Below are positions 37,102-46,141 of a stretch of DNA of 64,000 nt, piece by piece. This DNA is from Marivivens niveibacter. GTDB lineage: Bacteria > Pseudomonadota > Alphaproteobacteria > Rhodobacterales > Rhodobacteraceae. Made by a program: the position numbers and the translations under genes. The DNA lies in assembly GCF_002150005.2 (NCBI RefSeq), contig NZ_MSPP01000002.1, positions 124,001 to 188,000 of the forward strand, given 5' to 3'. The notes beneath the pieces were generated by a model that searched no databases, was not told the origin of the DNA, and saw only the letters and a program-made list of their open reading frames with translations. Positions within the stretch are counted from its first letter, which is position 1. Every line of letters begins with the position of its first letter.

Positions 37102-37755
37102 TTAGGCCTTGTGTTTTGCAGTCCGCAGGTACGGCAGTTTGATGTCCAGATCGCCGTATTTTTCTTTGGCTTGTTCGTCGTTCAAAGACAGCGCAACGAT
37201 CACGTCCTGACCCAGTTCCCAGTTAGCTGGAGTTGCGATCGGGTTGCCAAAGGTTGCTTGCAATCCGTCCAGAGCGCGCAGAACCTCGGCAAAGTTACGG
37301 CCAACCGACATTGGGTAGGTCATTGTCAGCTGCAGTTTTTTGTCTGGCGACACGATGAATACCGAACGCACGGTTGCGGTGTCAGCTGGGGTACGGCCAT
37401 CAGGAAGGTAGGCTTCGGCTGGCAGCATGTCGAACGCTTTGGCGACAGCCAGATCGGTGTCTGCGATGATCGGGAAACCAGCGGTTGCACCAGCGAATGT
37501 TTCGATGTCGCCTTTCCACTGCTTGTGCTCTTCAACACCATCTACGGAAATACCCATGACTTTGGTGCCGCGTTTCGCCCATTCGTCAGCCAGCTGTGCC
37601 ACAGCGCCGAATTCGGTGGTGCAAACAGGCGTGAAATCTTTTGGGTGGGAAAACAAAATGGCCCAGCTGTCGCCGATCCAGTCGTGCAGCGCAAATTCGC
37701 CCTGATCGGTGGTGACAGTCAAATTCGGGATTACATCATTAATACGCAGAGCCAT
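37102..37755 (-). CDS. 1-Cys peroxiredoxin (Prx6 type)
   Basis: 217 residues from the ATG at 37755, which has a strong GGAGG. The peroxidatic cysteine is Cys45 in HPKDFTPVCTTEFG, and a long C-terminal domain (TYPMSVGRNFAEVLRALDGLQ, ATPANWELGQDVIV) marks the Prx6 group, which works without a resolving cysteine in the same chain. It reduces peroxides in the cytoplasm. Codon bias suggests high expression. It is divergent from an aldehyde dehydrogenase gene. Confidence 0.95.
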   Translation of the reverse strand: MALRINDVIPNLTVTTDQGEFALHDWIGDSWAILFSHPKDFTPVCTTEFGAVAQLADEWAKRGTKVMGISVDGVEEHKQWKGDIETFAGATAGFPIIADTDLAVAKAFDMLPAEAYLPDGRTPADTATVRSVFIVSPDKKLQLTMTYPMSVGRNFAEVLRALDGLQATFGNPIATPANWELGQDVIVALSLNDEQAKEKYGDLDIKLPYLRTAKHKA

Positions 37756-37888
37756 GAGGGCCTCCTTTTTCAAATGTTCGTCGGACATATAAGATGTATG
37801 TGACGTTACCGCTAGCTCGCTTGCGCTTTTGCCGCACATTGATATTGTGCAACCCAAAATATGATCAAATTATCAGGGAGTAGGTGAG

Positions 37889-39322
37889 ATGATCGAGAAA
37901 CGCGAATTTTACATCAATGGTGAATGGGTTAGCCCATCCGCACCGCGTGATTGTCATGTGATCAACCCATCAAACGAAGAACCCTGTGCGGTCATTTCGC
38001 TGGGCGATCAGGCCGACACTGATGCGGCCGTTACTGCGGCGACTGCGGCGGGTCCAGCGTGGGCCGCAACGCCCCCCGCAGAACGTAAAGCGTTGGTTGC
38101 CAAAATTCTGGACCAATACAACCTGCGCAAAGAAGAAATGGCCCAAGCGATCAGCATGGAAATGGGTGCGCCCATCGACATGTCCCGCGACGATCAGGCA
38201 GAGACCATCCCATGGCACTTGGGCAATTTCCTGAACGCGTTTGACGAAATCGAATGGATCCGTCCACTGCGCGATGACGTCACGGATACTCAAATCGCGA
38301 TGGAGCCTATCGGCGTGGTCGGCCTGATCACTCCATGGAACTGGCCAATGAACCAAGTGACGCTCAAGGTGATCCCCGCCCTGCTAGCGGGCTGTACCAT
38401 CGTCCTGAAACCATCCGAAGAATCGCCGCTGTCGTCGATGCTGTTCGCAGAATTCATCCACGACGCGGGGATCCCTGCGGGTGTGTTCAATCTGGTGAAC
38501 GGCGACGGTATGGGCGTCGGCACGCAGCTGTCCGCGCATGAAGACGTGCAAATGATCAGCTTTACCGGTTCGACCCGCGCGGGCCGTGCGATTTCGAAAA
38601 CCGCCGCCGAAACCATGAAACGTGTGACGCTGGAATTGGGTGGCAAAGGCGCGAACCTAGTGTTCGCCGACGCCGATGAAAAAGCGGTGGTTCGCGGCGC
38701 GCGCCATTGTTTTTACAACTCTGGCCAATCGTGCAACGCGCCAACCCGTATGCTGGTCGAACGCAGCTATTACGACCAAGCCATCGAAATCGCCAAAGAC
38801 GTCGCTGAAAAGACAGCTGTTGGCCCTGCTGACCAATCGGGACGCCATATCGGCCCTGTCGTCAACAAACGCCAATGGGACCAGATTCAGGGTCTGATCC
38901 AATCAGGAATCGACGAAGGCGCGACGCTGGTTGCTGGCGGTTTGGGACTGCCCGAAGGCATGAACAAAGGGTTCTATGTGCGCCCAACCGTTTTCGCAGA
39001 TGTAAAACCGGGCATGACGATCGAAAAGCAGGAAATTTTTGGCCCTGTTTTATCGATCATCCCATTCGATACCGAAGAAGAAGCCGTTCAGATTGCAAAC
39101 GATACCATTTACGGCCTAACCAACTATGTGCAGTCGACCGACACAGATCGCCGCCGTCGCCTGTCTCGTCAGTTGAAATCCGGCATGGTTGAAATGAACG
39201 GTCGCAGCCGCGCCGCTGGCGCACCTTTCGGCGGCGTCAAAGCCTCGGGTCGCGCCCGCGAAGGCGGCGTTTGGGGAATCGAAGAGTTTCTGGAAATCAA
39301 AACCATCGCAGGTTGGGATTAA
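37889..39322 (+). CDS. NAD(P)-dependent aldehyde dehydrogenase
   Basis: 477 residues, full length for the family. The NAD site contains TPWNWPMNQ and FTGSTRAGR, the general base is Glu249 in LELGGKGAN, and the nucleophile is Cys282 in NSGQSCNAPTRM. The last segment PFGGVKASGRAREGG is also conserved. Substrate unknown; a broad aldehyde detoxification role is common. GGAGTAGGTGAG lies before the ATG. Confidence 0.94.
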   Translation: MIEKREFYINGEWVSPSAPRDCHVINPSNEEPCAVISLGDQADTDAAVTAATAAGPAWAATPPAERKALVAKILDQYNLRKEEMAQAISMEMGAPIDMSRDDQAETIPWHLGNFLNAFDEIEWIRPLRDDVTDTQIAMEPIGVVGLITPWNWPMNQVTLKVIPALLAGCTIVLKPSEESPLSSMLFAEFIHDAGIPAGVFNLVNGDGMGVGTQLSAHEDVQMISFTGSTRAGRAISKTAAETMKRVTLELGGKGANLVFADADEKAVVRGARHCFYNSGQSCNAPTRMLVERSYYDQAIEIAKDVAEKTAVGPADQSGRHIGPVVNKRQWDQIQGLIQSGIDEGATLVAGGLGLPEGMNKGFYVRPTVFADVKPGMTIEKQEIFGPVLSIIPFDTEEEAVQIANDTIYGLTNYVQSTDTDRRRRLSRQLKSGMVEMNGRSRAAGAPFGGVKASGRAREGGVWGIEEFLEIKTIAGWD

Positions 39323-39374
39323 TCAGCACCTAAGGTTTTCCTTAGGTTGAAAGCAAGCTGAACTGTTCACATCT

Positions 39375-39408
39375 AACTACCGACCGTCACCCGTCGGTAG
39401 TTCTTTAT
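39375..39408 (+). terminator. Possible terminator after aldehyde dehydrogenase
   Basis: A ten-base perfect stem (39375-39384 with 39393-39402) with an eight-base loop, followed by a weak T-rich tail. It lies 52 bases past the stop. Confidence 0.55.
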
Positions 39409-39467
39409 CCTTAATTGCCGTATAATTTTGTACGATTTACATAATTTTTCGGCAGATAGGTTTTATC

Positions 39468-40010
39468 ATGCAGAGCTCTGCAAAGAAAATCATTCATGTC
39501 AGTGGCTTACCCGGTATGCCGCTCGTGTGCGCATTGACCGAGTTTGAACAGAACGCGCAAGACATCGCAGATTTCATGCAAGACCTGCTGCCTGATTTTC
39601 CAATAATAGTGGTCGCAGCGGACCCTGATTGGATCGCCCACAACACGTTCAAGTTCGTTCGATTTATTCGTGATCAGCAAACGCATCTAAATGCGGCGAA
39701 ACTCATCATGATTGGCCGTGAACGCGCCGCAAATAGTTTGATTACAGTATTGAATAGCGAACCCAGCCTATTTTCAGACCTGATCCTGCTGAACCCGCTG
39801 GATTGGAAACCGGCACCTGCCAACCTGAACCTTACAGGAAAACGCATTTTGATCACCTGGAACACACCGCTCAAAACTGAGGACGAACACCGGCTTCAGG
39901 CTTATGCAGACAGTTTCAGGGCTCTTTCCGCACGAGTATTTTGGAACGTGTCTGAATTCTCTGGCGACCCAGCATTCGAAGCCCAAGCAATGCGGACTTT
40001 TATCGCCTAA
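39468..40010 (+). CDS. Hypothetical protein, degenerate alpha/beta-hydrolase-like
   Basis: 180 residues, not recognised. The order of segments recalls an alpha/beta hydrolase: HVSGLPGMPL after the first strand, LIMIGRERAANSLITVL at the nucleophile elbow, LILLNPLDW after the next strand and KRILITWNTPLK near the acid position. The nucleophile serine is replaced (GRERA instead of GxSxG), so it is probably not a hydrolase. No signal peptide. Its stop overlaps the convergent pseudouridine synthase gene by four bases. Confidence 0.65.
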   Translation: MQSSAKKIIHVSGLPGMPLVCALTEFEQNAQDIADFMQDLLPDFPIIVVAADPDWIAHNTFKFVRFIRDQQTHLNAAKLIMIGRERAANSLITVLNSEPSLFSDLILLNPLDWKPAPANLNLTGKRILITWNTPLKTEDEHRLQAYADSFRALSARVFWNVSEFSGDPAFEAQAMRTFIA

Positions 40011-40654
40011 AAGGGCGCTTTAGCCGTGAATTTCATACCCTTACCCGTATCAGGGTGTTGGATTTGCAGCGTTTCAGAATGCAACATAAGGCGCGGAAAA
40101 TCCCGCGCAGGGCCAGTTGCATAAAAAGGATCGCCCAAAATCACATGCCCCAATTCGCGCATGTGAACCCGCAACTGATGCGACCGGCCGGTTTTAGGCA
40201 TCAGTCGTACCCGAGATTCTGCGTCTGTTGCCTTGATCACTCGGTAATCTGTGACTGCCGGTTTTCCATTTTCATGGTCCACCATTTGCAACGGACGGTT
40301 CGGCCAATCAACGATCAGAGGCAAATCTACCGTGCCGGTTTTTTCGGTCATTCGGCCCCAAACGCGGGCAACATAGGTTTTTTTGGTCTTTCGTGCCTCG
40401 AACTGCTGACCCAGTTTTTTCTGCGCATTCGGGGTCAGACCAAAAATCATCACACCAGATGTATCGCGATCCAAACGATGCACCAACAGCGCCGTTGGAA
40501 ACGCTGCCTGAACCCGCGTGATTAGGCAATCGGCCAGATGCTCTCCACGTCCAGGCACAGACAAAAGCCCTGATGGTTTATCGACCACTAGGATTTCATG
40601 ATCTTCGTGCAGGACAACCAAAGGGTCGTTGGGCGGGTTATAATCAGCAGACAT
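40007..40654 (-). CDS. rluA: RluA-family pseudouridine synthase
   Basis: 215 residues from the ATG at 40654, chosen because the sequence from here (MSADYNPPNDPLVVLHEDHEILVVDKPSGLLSVPGR) runs parallel to E. coli RluA. The catalytic aspartate is Asp62 in HRLDRDTSG, and RSHQLRVHMRELGHVILGD follows. No S4 domain is present, as in RluA itself. It probably modifies 23S rRNA position 746 and tRNA position 32. ATG or GTG codons slightly upstream are possible starts. Confidence 0.85.
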   Translation of the reverse strand: MSADYNPPNDPLVVLHEDHEILVVDKPSGLLSVPGRGEHLADCLITRVQAAFPTALLVHRLDRDTSGVMIFGLTPNAQKKLGQQFEARKTKKTYVARVWGRMTEKTGTVDLPLIVDWPNRPLQMVDHENGKPAVTDYRVIKATDAESRVRLMPKTGRSHQLRVHMRELGHVILGDPFYATGPARDFPRLMLHSETLQIQHPDTGKGMKFTAKAPF

Positions 40655-40693
40655 AGGCCCGTTTCGCATCACCGTCCACAGGACGCAAGAGGG

Positions 40694-41146
40694 TTACAGG
40701 CGTCCAAACACGTGGGTCAGGATCGCGGTCAAACCATCTGCATCATCTTGCGTAAATGCAGCTGGCCGGTCGCTATCGATATCAAACACACCAATCACAT
40801 CCCCCGCGCCATTGAAAACGGGCAAAACGATTTCAGACAAAGTAGACGACGAACAGGCGATGTGATCGGCAAAGGCATGTACATCGTCAACCAATTGTAC
40901 CTGTTGGGTACGCGCTGCCGCGCCACATACTCCCCGCGCAAACGGGATCACCAAACACCCATGCCCACCCTGATAAGGACCGATTTTCAGGACTTCTGGC
41001 GCGGTTACACGGTAAAACCCCGTCCAATCAAATCGGTCGTCAGCATGATGCACTTCGCAAACGACCGTTGCCATGAGCGCAACCTCGTCAGATTCACCTT
41101 TCGTCAGCGCATCGATTGTTCGAAACAACTCTGAGTAATCAACCAT
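40694..41146 (-). CDS. msrC: Free methionine-(R)-sulfoxide reductase (GAF domain)
   Basis: 150 residues from the ATG at 41146 (another ATG at 41155). The single GAF domain carries Cys64, Cys74 and Cys98 in GGHGCLV, RGVCGAA and HIACSSSTLSEIVLPV. As I recall them, the spacings of 10 and 24 equal those of the three catalytic cysteines of E. coli fRMsr (YebR). It repairs free methionine-R-sulfoxide. A cluster of palindromes immediately upstream suggests dedicated control. Confidence 0.88.
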   Translation of the reverse strand: MVDYSELFRTIDALTKGESDEVALMATVVCEVHHADDRFDWTGFYRVTAPEVLKIGPYQGGHGCLVIPFARGVCGAAARTQQVQLVDDVHAFADHIACSSSTLSEIVLPVFNGAGDVIGVFDIDSDRPAAFTQDDADGLTAILTHVFGRL

Positions 41147-41165
41147 TGGGTCCATCCGGTATTTT

Positions 41166-41195
41166 GCATGTTCTACATGCGAATCGCATATGCGA
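41166..41195. promoter_or_regulatory. Overlapping palindromes upstream of msrC, probable operator
   Basis: Three inverted repeats overlap within 30 bases: gcatgt-tct-acatgc (41166-41180), atgcga-a-tcgcat (41077 series, at 41177-41189) and tcgcatatgcga (41184-41195). They lie 11-49 bases upstream of the two candidate msrC starts, where a promoter or operator is expected. The bound regulator is unknown. Confidence 0.5.
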
Positions 41196-41281
41196 AAGGG
41201 ATATCATCCTGCCCTTTTCCGCCAATGAATTCGCAACGTTTATAAACGATAGTGAAGGGGTAGCTGAAGTTAAGCTTCCCT

Positions 41282-41323
41282 CGGTGTTGCGTAAATAAGC
41301 CCCCACCCAGTTTCGCAACACCG
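41282..41323. repeat. Ten-base inverted repeat between hspQ and msrC
   Basis: cggtgttgcg (41282-41291) and its exact complement (41314-41323) flank a 22-base spacer, just beyond the hspQ stop. No T run follows on either strand, so it is a poor terminator; it may be an RNA stem or a binding site. Confidence 0.5.
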
Positions 41324-41330
41324 GGGTACT

Positions 41331-41657
41331 TTAGTTCAACTGAACCTGAAGCTCATACTGGCCATCATGAAATGGGCCAAAAAACTCTTCTACATCAGGA
41401 TGTTGAACAGGTTCGCCGGAATAGTCTGCGATGAGGTTCTGTTCAGACACATAAGCCACGTAGAAGCTTTCTGAATTTTCGGCCAGTAGATGATAGTACG
41501 GCTGATCTTTGCGCGGGCGCACATCTTCGGGGATGGATTGATACCAGTCTTCGGTATTCGCAAATTCTGGGTCCACATCGAAAACCACACCACGAAAAGG
41601 GTGTTTTCGATGACAAACCACCTGACCCAACTGATATTTTGCACGCGTCTTTAACAT
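41331..41657 (-). CDS. hspQ: Heat shock protein HspQ
   Basis: 108 residues from the ATG at 41657. The hemimethylated-DNA-binding/YccV fold is recognised from KYQLGQVVCHRKHPFRGVVFDVDPEF, then WYQSIPEDVRPRKDQPYYHLLAE and YVAYVSEQNLIADYSGEPVQHPDVEEFF. In enterobacteria HspQ modulates Lon proteolysis and DnaA stability and is heat-induced. No clear ribosome site is seen before the ATG. Confidence 0.92.
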   Translation of the reverse strand: MLKTRAKYQLGQVVCHRKHPFRGVVFDVDPEFANTEDWYQSIPEDVRPRKDQPYYHLLAENSESFYVAYVSEQNLIADYSGEPVQHPDVEEFFGPFHDGQYELQVQLN

Positions 41658-41847
41658 AGCTTTGACATTAACCACCGCCTTTGATGATTGTCCATGAAAC
41701 ACCACGTGATGAACGGAAACAGTCTGTGAACAACGCCCCGACAGTGATTGAATTTTCCGTGTGGATATCCGCCGATTGACACCAAGACGGTTTAAAAACA
41801 CGCGAAATCCGCTACACTCACACCAAAATAAAGAAAGCGAGAGGCAG

Positions 41848-42441
41848 ATGAGCAGATTCTTTCTCGCCCTTGGAATGGTGTTGGTACTAGGCAGCTGTGG
41901 CGAACGAGAAGGTTCGGCACCGCGTAACTTGGATAATGCTTGCGCGATTCTGACTGAGCGATCGAACTATGTCGGAGCGTTCCGCGCAGCCGAACGCAAA
42001 TGGGGCGTTGAACCCCATGTCCTGATGGCCATGATCTATCAGGAAAGCAAATTTATTTCGAATGCCCGTACGCCGCACCAATATGCGTTGGGCGTGATCC
42101 CTATTGGCCGCCAATCGTCGGCGTTTGGCTACAGTCAGGCATTGGACGGAACGTGGCGTGAATACCAACGCGCCGAAGGCGGAGTAGGCGCACGCCGCGA
42201 CGATATCCGTGACGCGGCCGATTTCATGGGCTGGTACATGACCCAAACCGCGAACGAGGTCGGCATCCCGCTGAACGACGTACGCAATCAGTATCTTGCC
42301 TACCACGAAGGCCGCACTGGTTTCATCCGTGGGACGTATCGCAGCAAGTCATGGCTGGTACGTATCGCAGGCGAAATCACGGACCGTGCCGTGATGTATG
42401 AATCCCAGCTGCGCAATTGCCGTGCAGCACGACGCCTGTAA
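41848..42441 (+). CDS. Lytic transglycosylase-like lipoprotein (SLT domain)
   Basis: 197 residues from the ATG at 41848 (GAGAGGCAG upstream). A lipoprotein signal ends in LGSC (Cys17). The lysozyme-like fold has the catalytic Glu66 in MAMIYQESKF, then AFGYSQALDGTWREYQR and a YLAYHEGRTGFIRGTYRSK segment typical of SLT proteins. It should cleave peptidoglycan glycan strands from a membrane-anchored position. It ends at a strong terminator shared with lolA. Confidence 0.88.
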   Translation: MSRFFLALGMVLVLGSCGEREGSAPRNLDNACAILTERSNYVGAFRAAERKWGVEPHVLMAMIYQESKFISNARTPHQYALGVIPIGRQSSAFGYSQALDGTWREYQRAEGGVGARRDDIRDAADFMGWYMTQTANEVGIPLNDVRNQYLAYHEGRTGFIRGTYRSKSWLVRIAGEITDRAVMYESQLRNCRAARRL

Positions 42442-42447
42442 GAAACA

Positions 42448-42478
42448 AACGCCGCATCAATTTGATGCGGCGTTTTTG
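42448..42478 (+). terminator. Terminator between the SLT gene and lolA
   Basis: A long GC-rich inverted repeat (42448-42460 with 42462-42474) with T residues on the right lies between two convergent genes. It can also serve lolA in the opposite direction, where three A/T pairs flank the stem. Confidence 0.87.
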
Positions 42479-42479
42479 A

Positions 42480-43091
42480 TTAACGTTCAGCCCAGGCCCG
42501 TTCTTCGGCGATGATGTTAAACAGACGGTTCGGGATGTTTCCACCCACAGTCATATCGCCCAAAACCATCGTTGTTTCGCTGCCGGTATTGTCGGTGATG
42601 ATCCACTGACGCAGTGCAGGTTCATCTGTAAACACCAGACGGATGTTACCATATTCGGGGTGATCGGGGTCTTGCGCCGTGACTGTGGTAGACGTGCCAT
42701 CATAGGTGTGTCCAACCACCATACGTTCATTCGCCAAGTTCACATTGTTCTGCAAAATGATCTTTAGCGGTGTTTCCGACAGCGGATAGCGTTCCGCGCC
42801 CGTATTCGACCGAGGATCAAAAATCGCGAGCGATCCGCCCCCCGCGATGACCATGGATTCTTCGGGCGGGTCATATTCGAAACGGATACGGCCCGGTCGT
42901 TTGATATAAATGGTGCCTGTCGAAATAGTGCCGTCACTTGCGATCTGCGTGAATGCACCCTGAGCCGTTTGCAAACCATTCAGATAATTCGACACCTCGG
43001 AAAGCGACAATTCTTCGGCCCGCAAGGCGTGACCACCCAATGCCGCCAAAGCAAAAGGTGCCGCCAATAAAATTCGCCGTAAAGTATTCAT
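42480..43091 (-). CDS. lolA: Outer-membrane lipoprotein carrier protein LolA
   Basis: 203 residues with a signal peptide (RRILLAAPFALAALGGHALRA). The LolA beta-fold is seen in LNGLQTAQGAFTQIASDGTISTGTIYIKRPGRIRFEYDPPEE followed by TPLKIILQNNVNL. It ferries lipoproteins from LolCDE across the periplasm. It lies downstream of ftsK as in many alphaproteobacteria, but a terminator at 43187-43218 separates the two. Confidence 0.93.
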   Translation of the reverse strand: MNTLRRILLAAPFALAALGGHALRAEELSLSEVSNYLNGLQTAQGAFTQIASDGTISTGTIYIKRPGRIRFEYDPPEESMVIAGGGSLAIFDPRSNTGAERYPLSETPLKIILQNNVNLANERMVVGHTYDGTSTTVTAQDPDHPEYGNIRLVFTDEPALRQWIITDNTGSETTMVLGDMTVGGNIPNRLFNIIAEERAWAER

Positions 43092-43186
43092 AGCTTTTCT
43101 TTCAGTTACGGGTGTTACCCCAATCAGATGGGATCAGTTGGACGAATTTCCAATTGATAAGCGATAACACGCCACTGATATGTAAT

Positions 43187-43218
43187 GAAAAAGGCGCGGC
43201 GATTGTTCCGCCGCGCCT
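43187..43218 (-). terminator. Terminator after ftsK
   Basis: A ten-base stem (43192-43201 with 43209-43218) with T residues on the minus strand sits 8 bases beyond the ftsK stop. lolA, about 100 bases further on, would then need its own promoter. Confidence 0.88.
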
Positions 43219-43225
43219 GAAATAA

Positions 43226-46129
43226 TTAGTGCTGTTCTGGCACCAGAATTTCGCGTTTGCCCACATGGTTGGCCGACGACACGACGCCTTCGTCCTCCAT
43301 CTGTTCGACCAGTCGGGCGGCTTTGTTATAGCCAATCGACAATTTGCGCTGGATATAGGACGTCGAACATTTGCGATCCTTGATCACAATGGCAACGGCC
43401 TGATCATACAGCGCGTCCTCGCCGTTAGTATTGCCGCCCAGACCCAGAACCGCGTCGATGTTCGCCTCTTTGTCTTCGGCTGGGCCTTCTACGACGCCTC
43501 CGACATATTCAGGCGGGCCATAAGCCTTAAGGTAGGTCACGATTTCTTCGACTTCTTCGTCCGACACGAATGGTCCGTGGATACGGGTGATGCGGCCACC
43601 GCCAGCCATATACAGCATGTCACCCATGCCCAGCAGCTGTTCAGCGCCCTGTTCGCCCAGAATCGTGCGGCTGTCGATTTTCGACGTCACTTGGAACGAA
43701 ATACGGGTTGGGAAGTTCGCCTTGATCGTACCGGTGATCACGTCCACCGACGGACGCTGAGTCGCCATGATCAGGTGGATACCCGACGCACGCGCCATCT
43801 GAGCCAGACGTTGAATGCAGGCTTCGATCTCTTTGCCGGCGACCATCATCAGGTCGGCCATTTCGTCGACGATCACGACGATGAACGGCATGGTTTCTGG
43901 TTTGATCTCTTCCGTTTCAAAAATCGGATCGCCGTTATCTTCGTCGAACCCAGTCTGAACCGTGCGTTCGAACATTTCACCGCGTGCCAGCGCGTCGCGA
44001 ACGCGGCCGTTGTAGCCTTCGATGTTGCGGACGCCCATTTTGGACATCTTGCGATACCGCTCTTCCATTTCGCCAACGACCCATTTCAGGGCGACAACCG
44101 CCTTTTTCGGGTCGGTCACAACGGGCGACAATAGATGCGGGATGCCGTCATAGACCGACAGTTCCAGCATTTTGGGGTCGATCATGATCAGGCGGCATTC
44201 GTCGGGCGTCAGTTTATACAGCAGCGACAGGATCATCGTGTTAATCGCCACCGATTTACCCGAACCCGTAGTACCTGCGATCAATAGGTGAGGCATCTTG
44301 GCAAGGTTGGCGACAATCGGTTCGCCACCGATATCTTTGCCCAAGGCCAGCGGCAGGCGGTGATTGCCATCGCCGTAATCGCGGCTGGACAGGATTTCAC
44401 GGAACGACACCATTTCGCGGTTATCATTCGGCAATTCGATACCGATCACGCTGCGGCCTGGAACGGTCGACACACGCGCAGACAGCGCAGACATCGAACG
44501 CGCGATATCGTCGGCCAGACCGATCACGCGGCTGGCTTTTAGACCTGGGGCTGGTTCCAATTCGTACATGGTGACAACGGGGCCAGGACGGACCGATACG
44601 ATTTCGCCTTTGATCCCGTAATCATCCAGAACGGTTTCCAGCATCCGCGCGTTTTCTTCCAACGCTTCATCGGACAGAACGTGTCGTTCAACCTCAGCCG
44701 GATCCATCAGCAGGTTCAGCGGCGGGCATTGGAATTCGGGCGAATTGTCATCGAAATTCAACGAAGGCTGCGCTTCGGCGCGGGCCTGTTTCGACGGGAC
44801 CACTGGGCGTTTCAGATTGTGCTGAACAACACGGCGGGGTTCTGGCGTTGGGATAACAGGCGCAGCGGTCGGCAACGGGGCAACATCGGCTTCGGAAATA
44901 TCGGCGAAAATATTGTCTTCGTCGCCTTCTAGAACGGCGTCTTCGTCCCAGTTCGATTGCGGCATTGGCGCAGGGGTTGGCGCCACCATTTGCGGTTCAT
45001 TCGCCACCAACGGACGCGGGCCACGGCCAGCGGTCAGGGTCGGTTCAATTCGGACCTGATCGTTTTCCCGAGTGATCGGCGGCACTGGCGCGGCCACAAC
45101 AGGCGCGGCGCTGCGATTGCGGATCACGTCGGAAATACGCGCCTTGATACGGTCATCGTCGGGCGATTGTTCCCCTGCCGTCATCGGCGGTTCGTTCATC
45201 ACCAATTCTGGTTCCAGATCAGGCGCAGGTTGGCGCGCGAACATTTTTGGCATGAAGCCGCGGCGCGGCGCCTCTGGCGCGGGGGCATGCATTTCTGGCA
45301 TCGGCGGCATCGCGGGGAACGGTTCGGCGGTGACGGGCGCGCTGCGCACAACGTTCGCAACACGTGCGCGTTCAGCCTCGTCAGGGACATAATCGAAATC
45401 ATCGCGCGACGGGGCTGAAGTTTCGCGGCGCGCCTGCACATTGGCATAGCCAGCTTGGGCCACACGTACCGACATATCAGCCCCGCGACCCAGCAATTTC
45501 AGGATCGCGGCATAGGTCACAATCAGACCGTAGATAAAGAAACGCCAGCCGGTTTTCACCTCTGGTCGGGTAAAGCCCAAAATGAATGCACCCAGCCACA
45601 GGGTCAGAGCACCAGTGATCAGCGCCATCACCTTTACCCAGATCAACGATTGGCTTACCAGCGGCGCAAGGATCATCGACAGCAGCGTATCGCCCAGCAT
45701 CCCGCCATACCCAAACGAATGCGACCATTCAGGCGATGCCGAAAACGTCGCGAAATAGACCGACGAAATCAGGACAGGGATTGGAAAGAAAATCAAACGG
45801 CCAAAGGCGCGTTCAGCCCCGTAATGCAGCGTCAGGCGCGCGCCCCACACGATCGGCAACAACGCAAACCACCACGACGCTTTACCAACGACCAACATTA
45901 GCGGCGCGGAAATCGACGCGCCCAAACGGCCCAGCCAATTGTGCACAGGCGCATCGGTCGCGAACATCCAACTGGGGTCTTCGGGGGAATAGGACCAGAC
46001 CATCATTCCCACAATCAAACCCAAGGCAATCAGGCCAAGGCCCAACAGTTCCTTGCCGCGTTTTTCAATCACCGCCTGCGTGGTGCTGTCAAACAATGGA
46101 TCGCGTTGTCGTGTCGAATAAGAGGCCAT
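43226..46129 (-). CDS. ftsK: DNA translocase FtsK
   Basis: 967 residues. Four to five membrane helices fill residues about 27-215; a Pro/Ala-rich linker (about 225-480) joins them to the motor. The motor has Walker [14 protein letters not shown] (Lys625), Walker [15 protein letters not shown] and the [21 protein letters not shown] segment. The C-terminal winged-helix gamma domain ([27 protein letters not shown]) reads polar KOPS sites. FtsK anchors at the septum and pumps chromosome termini before division. The start lies 12 bases after the aminotransferase stop. Confidence 0.97.
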   Translation of the reverse strand: MASYSTRQRDPLFDSTTQAVIEKRGKELLGLGLIALGLIVGMMVWSYSPEDPSWMFATDAPVHNWLGRLGASISAPLMLVVGKASWWFALLPIVWGARLTLHYGAERAFGRLIFFPIPVLISSVYFATFSASPEWSHSFGYGGMLGDTLLSMILAPLVSQSLIWVKVMALITGALTLWLGAFILGFTRPEVKTGWRFFIYGLIVTYAAILKLLGRGADMSVRVAQAGYANVQARRETSAPSRDDFDYVPDEAERARVANVVRSAPVTAEPFPAMPPMPEMHAPAPEAPRRGFMPKMFARQPAPDLEPELVMNEPPMTAGEQSPDDDRIKARISDVIRNRSAAPVVAAPVPPITRENDQVRIEPTLTAGRGPRPLVANEPQMVAPTPAPMPQSNWDEDAVLEGDEDNIFADISEADVAPLPTAAPVIPTPEPRRVVQHNLKRPVVPSKQARAEAQPSLNFDDNSPEFQCPPLNLLMDPAEVERHVLSDEALEENARMLETVLDDYGIKGEIVSVRPGPVVTMYELEPAPGLKASRVIGLADDIARSMSALSARVSTVPGRSVIGIELPNDNREMVSFREILSSRDYGDGNHRLPLALGKDIGGEPIVANLAKMPHLLIAGTTGSGKSVAINTMILSLLYKLTPDECRLIMIDPKMLELSVYDGIPHLLSPVVTDPKKAVVALKWVVGEMEERYRKMSKMGVRNIEGYNGRVRDALARGEMFERTVQTGFDEDNGDPIFETEEIKPETMPFIVVIVDEMADLMMVAGKEIEACIQRLAQMARASGIHLIMATQRPSVDVITGTIKANFPTRISFQVTSKIDSRTILGEQGAEQLLGMGDMLYMAGGGRITRIHGPFVSDEEVEEIVTYLKAYGPPEYVGGVVEGPAEDKEANIDAVLGLGGNTNGEDALYDQAVAIVIKDRKCSTSYIQRKLSIGYNKAARLVEQMEDEGVVSSANHVGKREILVPEQH

Positions 46130-46141
46130 ACTACCGTCCCT

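Noticed and set aside
37756-37888. Short dyads between the peroxiredoxin and aldehyde dehydrogenase genes as an OxyR-type site
   Set aside because: Only five-base arms are seen, with no ATAG-N7-CTAT pattern.
41690-41800. Possible heat-shock sigma (RpoH) promoter for hspQ
   Set aside because: CTTG followed by a TAT-containing hexamer can be picked out, but the match and spacing are too loose to claim.
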